Source: Ruminococcus sp. (GTDB lineage Bacteria > Bacillota_A > Clostridia > Oscillospirales > Ruminococcaceae). From it: a stretch of 64,000 nucleotides of DNA. Shown piece after piece: positions 26,844 to 35,257 of the stretch (position 1 is its first letter; each line of letters begins with the position of its first letter). The position numbers were made by a program, and so were the translations under genes. Under the pieces are notes generated by a model, which worked only from the letters and a program-made list of their open reading frames with translations, had not been told where the DNA came from and ran no database searches. The stretch spans positions 1-64,000 of the forward strand of contig NZ_JAEEMU010000033.1 of assembly GCF_016283395.1 (NCBI RefSeq), read 5' to 3'.

Positions 26844-29231
26844 TCAGCTCTGCTCACTTACAAGAAGTGATATACGGTTCTGAAGGAGATCGATTATCTC
26901 ATCAGCCTTCTTTTCGCCATTGATATAAGCCATTATTTCTTCATAAATGATCATTGAAACATCAGGATCCACAGAACCGTTTATCTTTGTTGTGTTAAGG
27001 ATATAATCAACAATGAAATCCTTTTCCTTCTCATTAAGAGGATCTATCTTTGTTTGCTTGCCATTTGAATAGATCGTAAGATCCTGTTCAACCATCTTGC
27101 CGTTCTCGTCCTTGTAAGTAGGCTTCTTCATGCTCTTTTCTGCTGCTTTATCAAATGCAGACTTGAGTGATGAGAAACCGCCCATACCGTACGACTCATC
27201 ATCTTCATCAGGTTCTTCAAAGAATGTCTTGAAGAATTCCCAGCACTCGTCCTTATTCTCGGATTTTACAGAAATACCTATGCTCTGATTGATTGATAAT
27301 ACACCGCCTCTTCCGTCTGAGGAAGGAAATCCGACAAATGAGATATTGTTTTCAAAATTGCCCCTGAGCTCCTGTGTATAGCTTTCAAAATCATATATAT
27401 ACATCATTTCAAGAAGTGCCTTATTATTCTTGACATCTTCACCACCGTAATAATTTTCTTCATCTTCATCTTCAAGATCCTTTGATGCCGGGAACTTATC
27501 TATGAATGAAAGAAGCTTTCTGAACTCAGGAGTATCAAAGCTGCAGGTACCCTTATCGTAATCAATAGCATCTGCGATCATAGCAGTTGTCATATCGAGC
27601 ATAGATTCCTTAGTATCAGATCCAATAAGTTTCATACCATCAGGAAGCTTATCGTATGCTTCTATCATTTCGTCTATAGTCCAGTTTTCCTTATCACAGT
27701 TTGACTTCTTTGCAGCTAACGTGTTTACCGTGAAAGATGGTGAGAGATAATAGAGCTTTCCATTTTTCTCACAAGCCTGAAGAACATTAGGCAGGATCTT
27801 GTCCTTGCTAAGATCAGGATCCTTATCCATATACTCATAAAGGTCTACAAAGAGTCCCTTATTGTAAAGGCTGTCGAAAAGTCCTGTATCATATGAAACT
27901 ATAATGTCAGGTGCATTTCCGGCTCCGATATCCTTTTTGAGCTGTGTAATGCCCATATTGTTTACGCTAACCTGTCCGTTTTCTCCTATATCATAATCAT
28001 CATACTTGCTGTAGTCTTGAACCTTAAATCTTACACCGTCATGTGACTTGTTGAAAGCAGTTACCTTAGAATTTACCTGCCAGTCGTCATAAAGTGTGGC
28101 AATTGTAATGACTTTGACATTTTCAAGCTCTGAAGCGTCACGCTTTGTAAGCTTGTAAAAACCGTTTCCTGAATCTGACATATATTCGCTGTAATAAATG
28201 ACATACTCGTCGTTTCCTACAGGGATAAATGAACTTACATATCCTGAACCCATGTCAGAATCCACCCAGTTGATGATCTCTGTAGCCTTGCCGTCTTTAT
28301 CAATGCCTGAGATTCCCTTATCTGTCGACATAAAATACTTATACTCATCATTTCCAACGAATAATCCGTTTATGTCTTCATAGCCAAGATCAGTAAAATC
28401 CATTCCAGAGTCTACTTTTTCAAAGCTGTCTGCATTGAGGAACAGAGCATTGCTTCCCTTGCTTGTACCGCCCATAACTGCAATCGTATCTTTGTCTACA
28501 TTCATAAATCTGCTGATCCAGTTAAAGTCGTCTAACTTGATCTCCTGATCGAAGCTTCCGTCAGAGTTCAGCGCAACATATGACTGATCCATATCACCGT
28601 ATATTGTAAGTATTGCCTTTCCGCCGTTGCACGGACAGAATTCTCCTATGCTAAGTCCGCCTTCCTCTCTGGTGTAATCCTCAAGTCCCTTGATATCATT
28701 TTCAGCGAGTACCTTTCCTTCAAGGTCAACAGTATATAGCTTGTATGTATACTTAATATTTTTACGAAGTGCATCAAAGTCAAATTTGTCAGGATCAAAG
28801 TTAGGATCATCATAGTTTGGCTTTTCCATGTCACCGTAATCAGTGAATGTAGCCATTACAACAATGTTTCCGTCAGGAGCAAGATCTGCAATAGTGCTTA
28901 CATCTTCATCTTCCTTTATTCCGAGATCAATTTTGACCTCCTCAAAAGTAGTCATTGCAGCATCTGCAATATAGAATGATGGTGTAGTGCTTTCATAGTT
29001 CTTTGTGTTTATGAAAACACGTCCGTCATCAAGCTTTGCCATACTGCTGACATTATCACACTCAATTCCTGTGTCGAGCATTTCAGCGCGGTAAGAAGCA
29101 GCCATTAACTGCTGAGATGTCTTTTTCTCGTCTTTAGCTTCTGCCTTCTTACCGCATGAAACTGCTGAACCTGCTATTATTGCAAGTGCTGCGGATAATG
29201 CTGTGATGCGTTTAGAAAAATTCTTTTCCAT
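26844..29231 (-). CDS. Lipoprotein: propeller-like region fused to a solute-binding domain
   Basis: The protein is 795 residues. The signal peptide ends in a lipobox (AGSAVSCGKK). Residues of about 45-370 are beta-rich with repeated segments such as LAPDGNIVVMATFTDYG, EFCPCNGGKAILTIYGDMD and YVSSFIPVGNDEYVIYYSEY, suggesting a propeller. From about residue 375 a family-1 binding domain starts (VITIATLYDDWQVNSKVTAF), with DIIVSYDTGLFDSLYNKGLF and DECWEFFKTFFEEP later. It is strongly acidic. It is the last gene of the operon, after two permeases, an adaptor and a MacB-like protein. The ligand is unknown. Confidence 0.85.
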   Translation of the reverse strand: MEKNFSKRITALSAALAIIAGSAVSCGKKAEAKDEKKTSQQLMAASYRAEMLDTGIECDNVSSMAKLDDGRVFINTKNYESTTPSFYIADAAMTTFEEVKIDLGIKEDEDVSTIADLAPDGNIVVMATFTDYGDMEKPNYDDPNFDPDKFDFDALRKNIKYTYKLYTVDLEGKVLAENDIKGLEDYTREEGGLSIGEFCPCNGGKAILTIYGDMDQSYVALNSDGSFDQEIKLDDFNWISRFMNVDKDTIAVMGGTSKGSNALFLNADSFEKVDSGMDFTDLGYEDINGLFVGNDEYKYFMSTDKGISGIDKDGKATEIINWVDSDMGSGYVSSFIPVGNDEYVIYYSEYMSDSGNGFYKLTKRDASELENVKVITIATLYDDWQVNSKVTAFNKSHDGVRFKVQDYSKYDDYDIGENGQVSVNNMGITQLKKDIGAGNAPDIIVSYDTGLFDSLYNKGLFVDLYEYMDKDPDLSKDKILPNVLQACEKNGKLYYLSPSFTVNTLAAKKSNCDKENWTIDEMIEAYDKLPDGMKLIGSDTKESMLDMTTAMIADAIDYDKGTCSFDTPEFRKLLSFIDKFPASKDLEDEDEENYYGGEDVKNNKALLEMMYIYDFESYTQELRGNFENNISFVGFPSSDGRGGVLSINQSIGISVKSENKDECWEFFKTFFEEPDEDDESYGMGGFSSLKSAFDKAAEKSMKKPTYKDENGKMVEQDLTIYSNGKQTKIDPLNEKEKDFIVDYILNTTKINGSVDPDVSMIIYEEIMAYINGEKKADEIIDLLQNRISLLVSEQS

Positions 29232-29290
29232 AATATTTCCTCATTTCAGATTTTTATAAAACTTTCTTTTGTTTGCCTCTGCTTTACGCT

Positions 29291-30430
29291 TCAGCTTTCT
29301 TTTTCTGTGGTCTGAGCCGCTTTTTTGGAGAACTTCTTTTTAAATTCGCTCCACTTTACTGACATATTATCAGCCAAAGCTTTTTTCAGACCTGCTTTTT
29401 TTCTATTATATAACATGACAGCCTTTATAAGAAGTACTGCCAATGTTATAATCGGTATTATAAGGAGGAGTCTGCGCGCTCCGTAAATGAATGACAGTTT
29501 GAGGTCGGTTATTCTCGAAGCATTCTCCCAGTAAGGGTAAATAATGTCTTCCCTGACCACAACATTGTCCTCTATTTTTTTCAGTGCTTTGATCCTTTTA
29601 CTTGGTTCAAAGCGATCTGCATTATTAACTATTTTTATCTTGCCCTTATATAATTGTGCACATTTATCATTTACGACATTGTATGTAAAATTATCAACAG
29701 GCTCGGGAGATATACACTCATAGCAGGTAACTCTGTTAAGTTCCTGGCTGATTCCCTGTCCGAAAAAATCATCTCCGCCGCCGAAAACCATTTTAGCCGC
29801 ATCATATGAGATATAAGCTTTGGGAGTTTCGCCTGCACAGTTTTTCTCCGCTTTTGTTTTGGGGAAGTCGATAACTCCCGAAATGAACAGTCTAACATTA
29901 TTTATGTATAGGTTCTTGCCTGCGATATCATCAGAACCGTACAACGAAAATGCTACCTGACGATCTACAACAACTCCTGTTTTCATAAGGTCATCATCTT
30001 CAAAGAATGCTCCTGTGAGAAGATCGAAATCTCTGAAAAAGAAGAACTTTCCGCCAACAGCCGTTATATCCGCTTCCGTAGTTCCGAGGTCATCACCGCT
30101 TATTATAGCTTTGCCCACGGGATTGCTGTAAGCATACGGGACAAGTGTCTTTCCTTCCTCAGGTTCTATCGAAGCCTCTTTAAGCTTTGAATAAAACTCA
30201 GCTTTCATGCTTTCGACACTCTTCAGATCAAAGCCTGACTCCTTGCCAAAGAAACAGCTTACCTGTCCGAAATCTTTCTTGCTCTCGTTTTTCCAGCGTT
30301 CAGCCGCATAATTGTATTTCTGAGCCTTCGCCGCGGAGCTTCCGACTGCTGTGAGTATTATCATACCCACTACGGCAGCGGCATTTACCGCAGCTATTAT
30401 CTTATGTCTCAGTTTGAACTTTGATTTCAT
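29291..30430 (-). CDS. MacB periplasmic-domain-like protein with two membrane helices
   Basis: The protein is 379 residues from the ATG (product MKSKFKLRHKII) placed eight bases after AAGGTGG; GTG codons just upstream are less likely. One N-terminal helix and one C-terminal helix (LLLIIPIITLAVLLIKAVML) enclose an outside domain of about 290 residues. That domain resembles MacB/FtsX core domains: FFFFRDFDLLTGAFFEDDDL, GVVVDRQVAFSLYG, DDIAGKNLYINNVRLFISGV. The family normally has four helices and an FtsX permease core; here the three-helix C-terminal part is missing. It lies directly after the HlyD-like adaptor gene. Confidence 0.7.
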   Translation of the reverse strand: MKSKFKLRHKIIAAVNAAAVVGMIILTAVGSSAAKAQKYNYAAERWKNESKKDFGQVSCFFGKESGFDLKSVESMKAEFYSKLKEASIEPEEGKTLVPYAYSNPVGKAIISGDDLGTTEADITAVGGKFFFFRDFDLLTGAFFEDDDLMKTGVVVDRQVAFSLYGSDDIAGKNLYINNVRLFISGVIDFPKTKAEKNCAGETPKAYISYDAAKMVFGGGDDFFGQGISQELNRVTCYECISPEPVDNFTYNVVNDKCAQLYKGKIKIVNNADRFEPSKRIKALKKIEDNVVVREDIIYPYWENASRITDLKLSFIYGARRLLLIIPIITLAVLLIKAVMLYNRKKAGLKKALADNMSVKWSEFKKKFSKKAAQTTEKES

Positions 30431-30443
30431 AAGGTCCACCACC

Positions 30444-32177
30444 TTATTTATCCTTCATGCGTATCTGATCGCCTGCCCTGATAGGCTTGCTGGCTGCGGT
30501 TATTACATAGTCATCTCTGCTTACACCGCCTGAAACAGCACATGAAGTAGCGTCCTTAGCCTCTACATTTACATTGACCTTCTCAACGTAGTAGCGATTT
30601 CCGAGAGGTGTATTCTTTGTACGAACTTTATATAAATACGCGTCTGCGCCGTTATCGGATTTAACTGCACTTCTCGGAACTATCGCATCATATGTTCCTG
30701 TACCCAGCGGTATTGAAAGTGTCAGCTCTTCGCCTGCTTCAACATCACCTGTTACAGCAAATACGAGCTCCTTGTTCTTTGAATTTGTTGAATCGTTCTT
30801 TATATCGGTAAGAACAGCCTCTATATCATCACCGTAGTTATTGAGTATATCAGCTGACATTCCCTTCTTGATCTTCTTGAGATTTTGATTTTCAACGGAT
30901 ATCTTTACTGTAAAGCCGTCCTCAACAAGGTCGATAACTGCAAGCGGGTCGCCTTCTGTAGTTGTTGCATCAGGCTGAACGTTTATGGAATTAACAACGC
31001 CCGAGTACTTAGACTTGACCTCGGAAGCCTTGCTTTCCTTCTTCATCTTGTCAACTTTTTCCTGAAGCTTTTCAATATTCTTTTTCTTTGCAGCAAAATC
31101 AAGATCGTTCTTCTTGTCTGTTATAGAATCTTTTTTCTTTTCAGCATCAAGTGCAATGATAAGCTTTTCAAGTGAATTCTGCTTTTCAATTACAGCATCT
31201 GCCAGCGTCTCATATGATGAAGTTCCCTTTTCGCCGTATTCAGCTTCATAATCAGCTGTCTTTCTTTTAAGATCAGCTATAGGCTCTTCCATATCATTAA
31301 TGCGTGCATTAAGATCGCTGCGTACTGAGTTCTTCTTGTCATTGTAAGCGCGTTCTGCTTCTTCTCTTGCAGCCTGCTTTGCATCACGCTCAGCCTTTGC
31401 GATATCAAGATTTGCACCCTCACTTCCGAGAAGTGTCTGATATGTTTCTGCTGCTTCCTTGTATTCAGAATCAGCAAACTCAAAATCACTGTACAGTAAA
31501 GGGAGCTCGCCGACATACTCATAAGGTGCTTCATCATAAGAATTCATGCTTATATACTTGACTGCTGTCATAAGCTTTTCCTGCTCGGCTGTGAGCTTTT
31601 CAAGCTCCGCCTTGTTTGAGCTGTATTCTGATTTTGCATAGGAAGCATTTGCTTCGTTTGCTCTTGCAGCATCGCGCTTTGCTATAGCTGCATTAAGTTC
31701 CTCACGGGCAGCCTTGATCTCCTGATTTTTATCGGAATAATCCACAGGGTCTACAAGAAGAGCTGTTTCATATTCAAGCTTTGCCTTGTCGAGTTCAGCT
31801 TCTGCTTCTTCAAGCTTATCATTAGAAACAGTATTTATAGTAAAGAGGACATCGCCTTTCTGGACTTCCTGTCCCTTTTTAATATGTATCTTCTCAACGA
31901 CTCTGTTTCCCTCAACGGTAACGTTATAAGACTGATTAGCTTCTACCGTGCCGCTTTTTTCTATACGCTCGGTAAGCTTTCCCGAGGTAACACTCTCTGT
32001 TGATATCTCAGCCAGAGACTTGTTCATTATCGTATTTGAGAAGAAAGTAAGAACAAGCATTATCGCAAGAAAAATGATAATGATCGTCTTTATGATATCT
32101 CTTCTTTTTTCGGGCGACATTTTTTCTTTTTCATCGCCCAAAAGCTTTATATCCTTAACTTCTTTTGTCTCATTCAT
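30444..32177 (-). CDS. HlyD/MacA-like membrane fusion adaptor
   Basis: The protein is 577 residues. A cytoplasmic N-terminus and one helix (IIIIFLAIMLVLTFFSN) are followed by the first lipoyl half (GNRVVEKIHIKKGQEVQKGD), a long charged coiled coil (about residues 125-375), the second lipoyl half (SKYSGVVNSINVQPDATTTE) and beta-barrel/membrane-proximal domains (VPRSAVKSDNGADAYLYKV). Such adaptors usually join an exporter to an outer structure or, in Gram-positives, serve MacB-like exporters. Here it is encoded between importer permeases and a MacB-like fragment. Confidence 0.9.
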   Translation of the reverse strand: MNETKEVKDIKLLGDEKEKMSPEKRRDIIKTIIIIFLAIMLVLTFFSNTIMNKSLAEISTESVTSGKLTERIEKSGTVEANQSYNVTVEGNRVVEKIHIKKGQEVQKGDVLFTINTVSNDKLEEAEAELDKAKLEYETALLVDPVDYSDKNQEIKAAREELNAAIAKRDAARANEANASYAKSEYSSNKAELEKLTAEQEKLMTAVKYISMNSYDEAPYEYVGELPLLYSDFEFADSEYKEAAETYQTLLGSEGANLDIAKAERDAKQAAREEAERAYNDKKNSVRSDLNARINDMEEPIADLKRKTADYEAEYGEKGTSSYETLADAVIEKQNSLEKLIIALDAEKKKDSITDKKNDLDFAAKKKNIEKLQEKVDKMKKESKASEVKSKYSGVVNSINVQPDATTTEGDPLAVIDLVEDGFTVKISVENQNLKKIKKGMSADILNNYGDDIEAVLTDIKNDSTNSKNKELVFAVTGDVEAGEELTLSIPLGTGTYDAIVPRSAVKSDNGADAYLYKVRTKNTPLGNRYYVEKVNVNVEAKDATSCAVSGGVSRDDYVITAASKPIRAGDQIRMKDK

Positions 32178-32255
32178 ATTATTACTCCTTCTGAGAGAAT
32201 AGCTTTGACAACTGTTCTTAATATATTATTGTGTACTTTTCAACTTTTTCTCAAC

Positions 32256-33167
32256 TCAGCCCTTTATTCCTCCCGAATAGGTTATACCCTCAACAAGGTA
32301 ATCCTCTCCGTAAAGGAACATCAGTATGGTAGGTATCATGTACACTGTTCCTACAGCAAAGGCAAGTCCAATATCTCCTGTATTTATCTGTGACAGGAAT
32401 ACCGAAAGCGGATGATAGGTGCTTTCCTTCATAAGTACAAGAGGCTGTTCCACCATGTTCCAGTAATCAATGAATACAAGCATTGCTATGGAAGCTATCG
32501 CGCCCTTGCAAAGCGGTACATATATCTTTGTGAGTATCTTGAACTCGCCTGCACCGTCAAGCTTTGCAGCCTCAACATACGAAATAGGTATACGTCTCAT
32601 TACCTTTGTCAGCAGGAATATGCTGAACGGCGAGAATATAGCAGGAAGTATGATAGCCTTTCTCGTTTCCAGCATACCGAACTTATCCGCTACGAGGAAA
32701 TTAGGTACAAGAGTTACCTGATACGGCATTATCATAAGGATTATGTATGCAAAAAAGATAATGCCCTTGAACTTGTTCGGATATCTTGAAAATCCATATG
32801 AAGTAAGTATGGCAACAATCATCTGAAATACTGTTATCGGTACTGTAAGTATAACGGAATTCCAGAACTTGATAAGATAATCCGAATTCTGTATCAATAC
32901 TGCTTTATACTGATCAAAAGTAACTTTATCAGGTATGAGTTTCAGATTAACATTACTTGATATGAATGTTTTTTGCTTGTCAGTCATATTTGAGAACATC
33001 GCGCCGTAATTCGCCGTTATCTCATTTGAAGTCATAAATGAATTTGCGATAGTCACCACTGTCGGGAAAAGGAACAATACTGCAACCAACAGTATAAAGA
33101 GGAAAACTATTATATCGAACATCTTTCCCCGCTTTTTCTTATCGGGTATCGGTAATCTGAGCCCCAT
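32256..33167 (-). CDS. Carbohydrate ABC transporter permease, MalG type
   Basis: The protein is 303 residues with six helices. An extracytoplasmic loop of about 55 residues follows helix 1. The EAA loop is ISYVEAAKLDGAGEFKILTK. The ATG overlaps the stop of the partner permease (TGATG). With the gene at 33167 it should form an importer channel fed by the lipoprotein at 26844. No ATPase is encoded in the operon. Confidence 0.92.
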   Translation of the reverse strand: MGLRLPIPDKKKRGKMFDIIVFLFILLVAVLFLFPTVVTIANSFMTSNEITANYGAMFSNMTDKQKTFISSNVNLKLIPDKVTFDQYKAVLIQNSDYLIKFWNSVILTVPITVFQMIVAILTSYGFSRYPNKFKGIIFFAYIILMIMPYQVTLVPNFLVADKFGMLETRKAIILPAIFSPFSIFLLTKVMRRIPISYVEAAKLDGAGEFKILTKIYVPLCKGAIASIAMLVFIDYWNMVEQPLVLMKESTYHPLSVFLSQINTGDIGLAFAVGTVYMIPTILMFLYGEDYLVEGITYSGGIKG

Positions 33168-34054
33168 CAGTTCTCCACATCCTTTCCGAAGATATTCTCC
33201 GCGATGAGGAGTATAGCCATGACGACTATCATAACGATCGCAAAAAGTACTGCCGCTGCTGAAAGCTTCTGATAATCCAGACTGTTGAAGGTATTATTCA
33301 TAAAGTGCTGGAGCATATAAAGCTTATCCTGCGGATAATTGCCTGTAAGCAGGTATACCTCTCTGAAAATCTTGAATGAATTTATCATTGAAAGGATAAG
33401 TACGAAAAGTATTGTCGGCGAAAGATATCTCAGCTTGATATGTACTAATTTGTAGAGACTGCTTGCACCTTCAAGGTCAGCGACCTCTATTATATCACGA
33501 GGTATAGCGCAAAGTGCTGACATGAACAGTATCATATTATATCCAAGGTTTTTCCAAAGGAACATACATATGATGATGACCTGTCCGTACGGAGACTTTA
33601 TCCAGTCTATACCGTGTCCGCCAAATTTCTCTATTATCTGATTGATAGTACCGTGATTATGGAAAAGCACCTGCCATACAAGAACTACCGATGCCGTTGG
33701 TACCATGAGCGGACTCAGGAAAAATGTTCTGAATATACTTTTTCCCGGGATCTTTCTCTCAAGAAGCATCGCAAGCCCAAGAGAAAGTATCACCGAAAGC
33801 GGAACTGCAACAAGTGAAAAGAACGCTGTATTCTTTACCGCCTTTGTGAAAGCAACATTGTGGAAAAGCTTGGTGTAATTTTCAAGCCCTACAAACTCTT
33901 TCAGTACCGGGTTGTTGATTAGAGAATAGTATATTACTATGCAGAACGGAACAATGAAGAATACCAATACTCCGAGAAGGCTCGGCATAATACAGACGTT
34001 GCTGAAAATGCGCTCGCCCCTTCTTCCGCACTGATTTTTTGTTTTATTTTTCAT
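33167..34054 (-). CDS. Carbohydrate ABC transporter permease, MalF/LplB type
   Basis: The protein is 295 residues with six helices (first: MPSLLGVLVFFIVPFCIVIY). The EAA loop is IPRDIIEVADLEGASSLYKL, a slightly degenerate form (EVADLEG). It is the first gene of the hybrid operon, with a long leader from a promoter near 34400. GAGG lies about 11 bases before the ATG. Confidence 0.92.
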   Translation of the reverse strand: MKNKTKNQCGRRGERIFSNVCIMPSLLGVLVFFIVPFCIVIYYSLINNPVLKEFVGLENYTKLFHNVAFTKAVKNTAFFSLVAVPLSVILSLGLAMLLERKIPGKSIFRTFFLSPLMVPTASVVLVWQVLFHNHGTINQIIEKFGGHGIDWIKSPYGQVIIICMFLWKNLGYNMILFMSALCAIPRDIIEVADLEGASSLYKLVHIKLRYLSPTILFVLILSMINSFKIFREVYLLTGNYPQDKLYMLQHFMNNTFNSLDYQKLSAAAVLFAIVMIVVMAILLIAENIFGKDVEN

Positions 34055-34787
34055 TTGAATACAACCTCACAAAAAATCTTTTGTTCTGAATCATCTTTTG
34101 CCGTCATTTTCCAGACCTCTGTATAATTAGTGTATCCAAAGACCGAAAAAGACGATGAAAAGATATATTTTTTTGTTTTAACATAATTAAAACGATATTA
34201 TATTTATGTTACCCCTCCGTTTCTAAAAATACTCCCCAAGCATGATCCCTATATCATACTCCGCATTTTCAGTCCTGTTGTCTGAAAAAATACTCTTGCA
34301 TATAATAAACAAATGAAATAGCAAATTTTGTGCATTGATACAAAAATTTTTTCAATCCCGACAAAAACAAAACCGAAACAATATCTCTCAATTATCTATA
34401 ATATAACATTGACAAAGGTTTGTCAAGTTTATAGTAAGACTTTTTTCTCTTTCATAGACAAAATCTTAATCTTTTTCAAGACATTGCTGTTTCTGCCCAA
34501 AAATTTTGTAACATTATTATAACACATTTTTTCTGTTTTCTTGAGTATGTTACCATTGTACAACATCTGCATGACATTAACGTGACTTTTAAATTACAAA
34601 ATCGTCACTTTTCTGTTTTTTCCGATCTGTACTCAAACTCCCTATTATATAAGACGCATATTATGCCCGTTTTGTGACAAATTTCTTCTTATTTTTAAAG
34701 CGCAGGACATTTAATCAGCATTTTGTCACCTGAACATCTTAACGAATAAAAAAAATTAGTCAATATGACTTTTTTTTGATTATGCTA
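34055..34787. other. Long AT-rich intergenic region
   Basis: About 730 bases between the hybrid importer operon and the tRNA promoter hold no convincing gene. Structure is limited to the promoter/palindrome at 34398-34426. The rest is AT-rich with short T and A runs. Confidence 0.55.
34398..34426 (-). promoter_or_regulatory. Promoter and overlapping palindromic operator of the hybrid importer operon
   Basis: TTGACA (34421-34426) and TATTAT (34398-34403), 17 bases apart, read toward the permeases. A perfect palindrome TTGACAAA-GG-TTTGTCAA (34409-34426) covers the -35 box and half the spacer, as a dimeric repressor site would. The start lies about 340 bases before the first ATG. Confidence 0.55.
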
Positions 34788-34816
34788 TTGACATTACGCT
34801 TATAATGTGGTAGAAT
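34788..34816 (+). promoter_or_regulatory. Promoter of the tRNA cluster
   Basis: TTGACA (34788-34793), 17 bases, TAGAAT (34811-34816), about 20 bases before tRNA-Gly. Confidence 0.8.
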
Positions 34817-34836
34817 ATTTTCTGTTGAAACGCCGT

Positions 34837-34910
34837 GCGGGTGTAGTTCAATGGTAGAATGTCAGCCTTCCAAGCTGAACACGTGGGTTCGATTCCCATC
34901 ACCCGCTCCA
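34837..34910 (+). tRNA. tRNA-Gly (anticodon TCC)
   Basis: A full cloverleaf: acceptor GCGGGTG/CACCCGC, anticodon stem TCAGC/GCTGA with loop CTTCCAA, T-stem GTGGG/CCCAT with TTCGATT, and an encoded CCA end. First gene of a three-tRNA run. Confidence 0.97.
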
Positions 34911-34945
34911 TTTATTTAGCAGCTATGGCTGCTAATCTTTTCTAT

Positions 34946-35022
34946 GCGCCTTTAACTCAGCTGGATAGAGTAACTGCCTTCTAAGCAGTAAGCCGCTGGT
35001 TCGAATCCAGCAAGGCGCGCCA
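34946..35022 (+). tRNA. tRNA-Arg (anticodon TCT)
   Basis: Acceptor GCGCCTT/AAGGCGC, D-arm ACTC/GAGT, anticodon stem ACTGC/GCAGT with loop CTTCTAA, T-arm GCTGG-TTCGAAT-CCAGC, and an encoded CCA. A TAGCAGC/GCTGCTA hairpin separates it from tRNA-Gly. Confidence 0.97.
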
Positions 35023-35085
35023 AACCGAAACTCTCCGTTACTTGACTCCATCTAATGGAGAGCTTCGTTTTTATTTATTGAATAT

Positions 35086-35160
35086 GGTGGGTGTAGCTTA
35101 GCTGGTTAAAGCGTCGGATTGTGGTCCCGAAGACCGTGGGTTCGAATCCCATCTCCCACC
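35086..35160 (+). tRNA. tRNA-His (anticodon GTG), with mismatches and no encoded CCA
   Basis: The extra G at -1 opposite C73, the D-arm GCTT/AAGC, the anticodon loop TTGTGGT and the T-arm GTGGG-TTCGAAT-CCCAT identify tRNA-His. Two pairs are odd: T6-T67 in the acceptor and A31-C39 at the top of the anticodon stem. Unlike its two neighbours it lacks a genomic CCA (the bases are CTC). A CTCTCC/GGAGAG hairpin followed by T runs lies between it and tRNA-Arg. Confidence 0.85.
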
Positions 35161-35172
35161 CTCATGAAATAG

Positions 35173-35202
35173 GCACTTTCGAGAAATCGGAAGTGCTTTT
35201 TT
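35173..35202 (+). terminator. Terminator of the tRNA cluster
   Basis: GCACTT/AAGTGC stem (35173-35178 with 35191-35196) followed by six T residues, 12 bases after tRNA-His. Confidence 0.75.
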
Positions 35203-35227
35203 CGTTGTTTTCCTAATACTTTCCTAA

Positions 35228-35255
35228 TAAAAAAGCCCCTTTAAAAGGGGCTTTT
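35228..35255 (-). terminator. Bidirectional terminator of the LRR gene
   Basis: AAAAGCCCCT/AGGGGCTTTT with a TTAAA loop, just past the LRR stop codon; the minus strand continues with TTTTTTATTAG. Confidence 0.85.
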
Positions 35256-35257
35256 GA

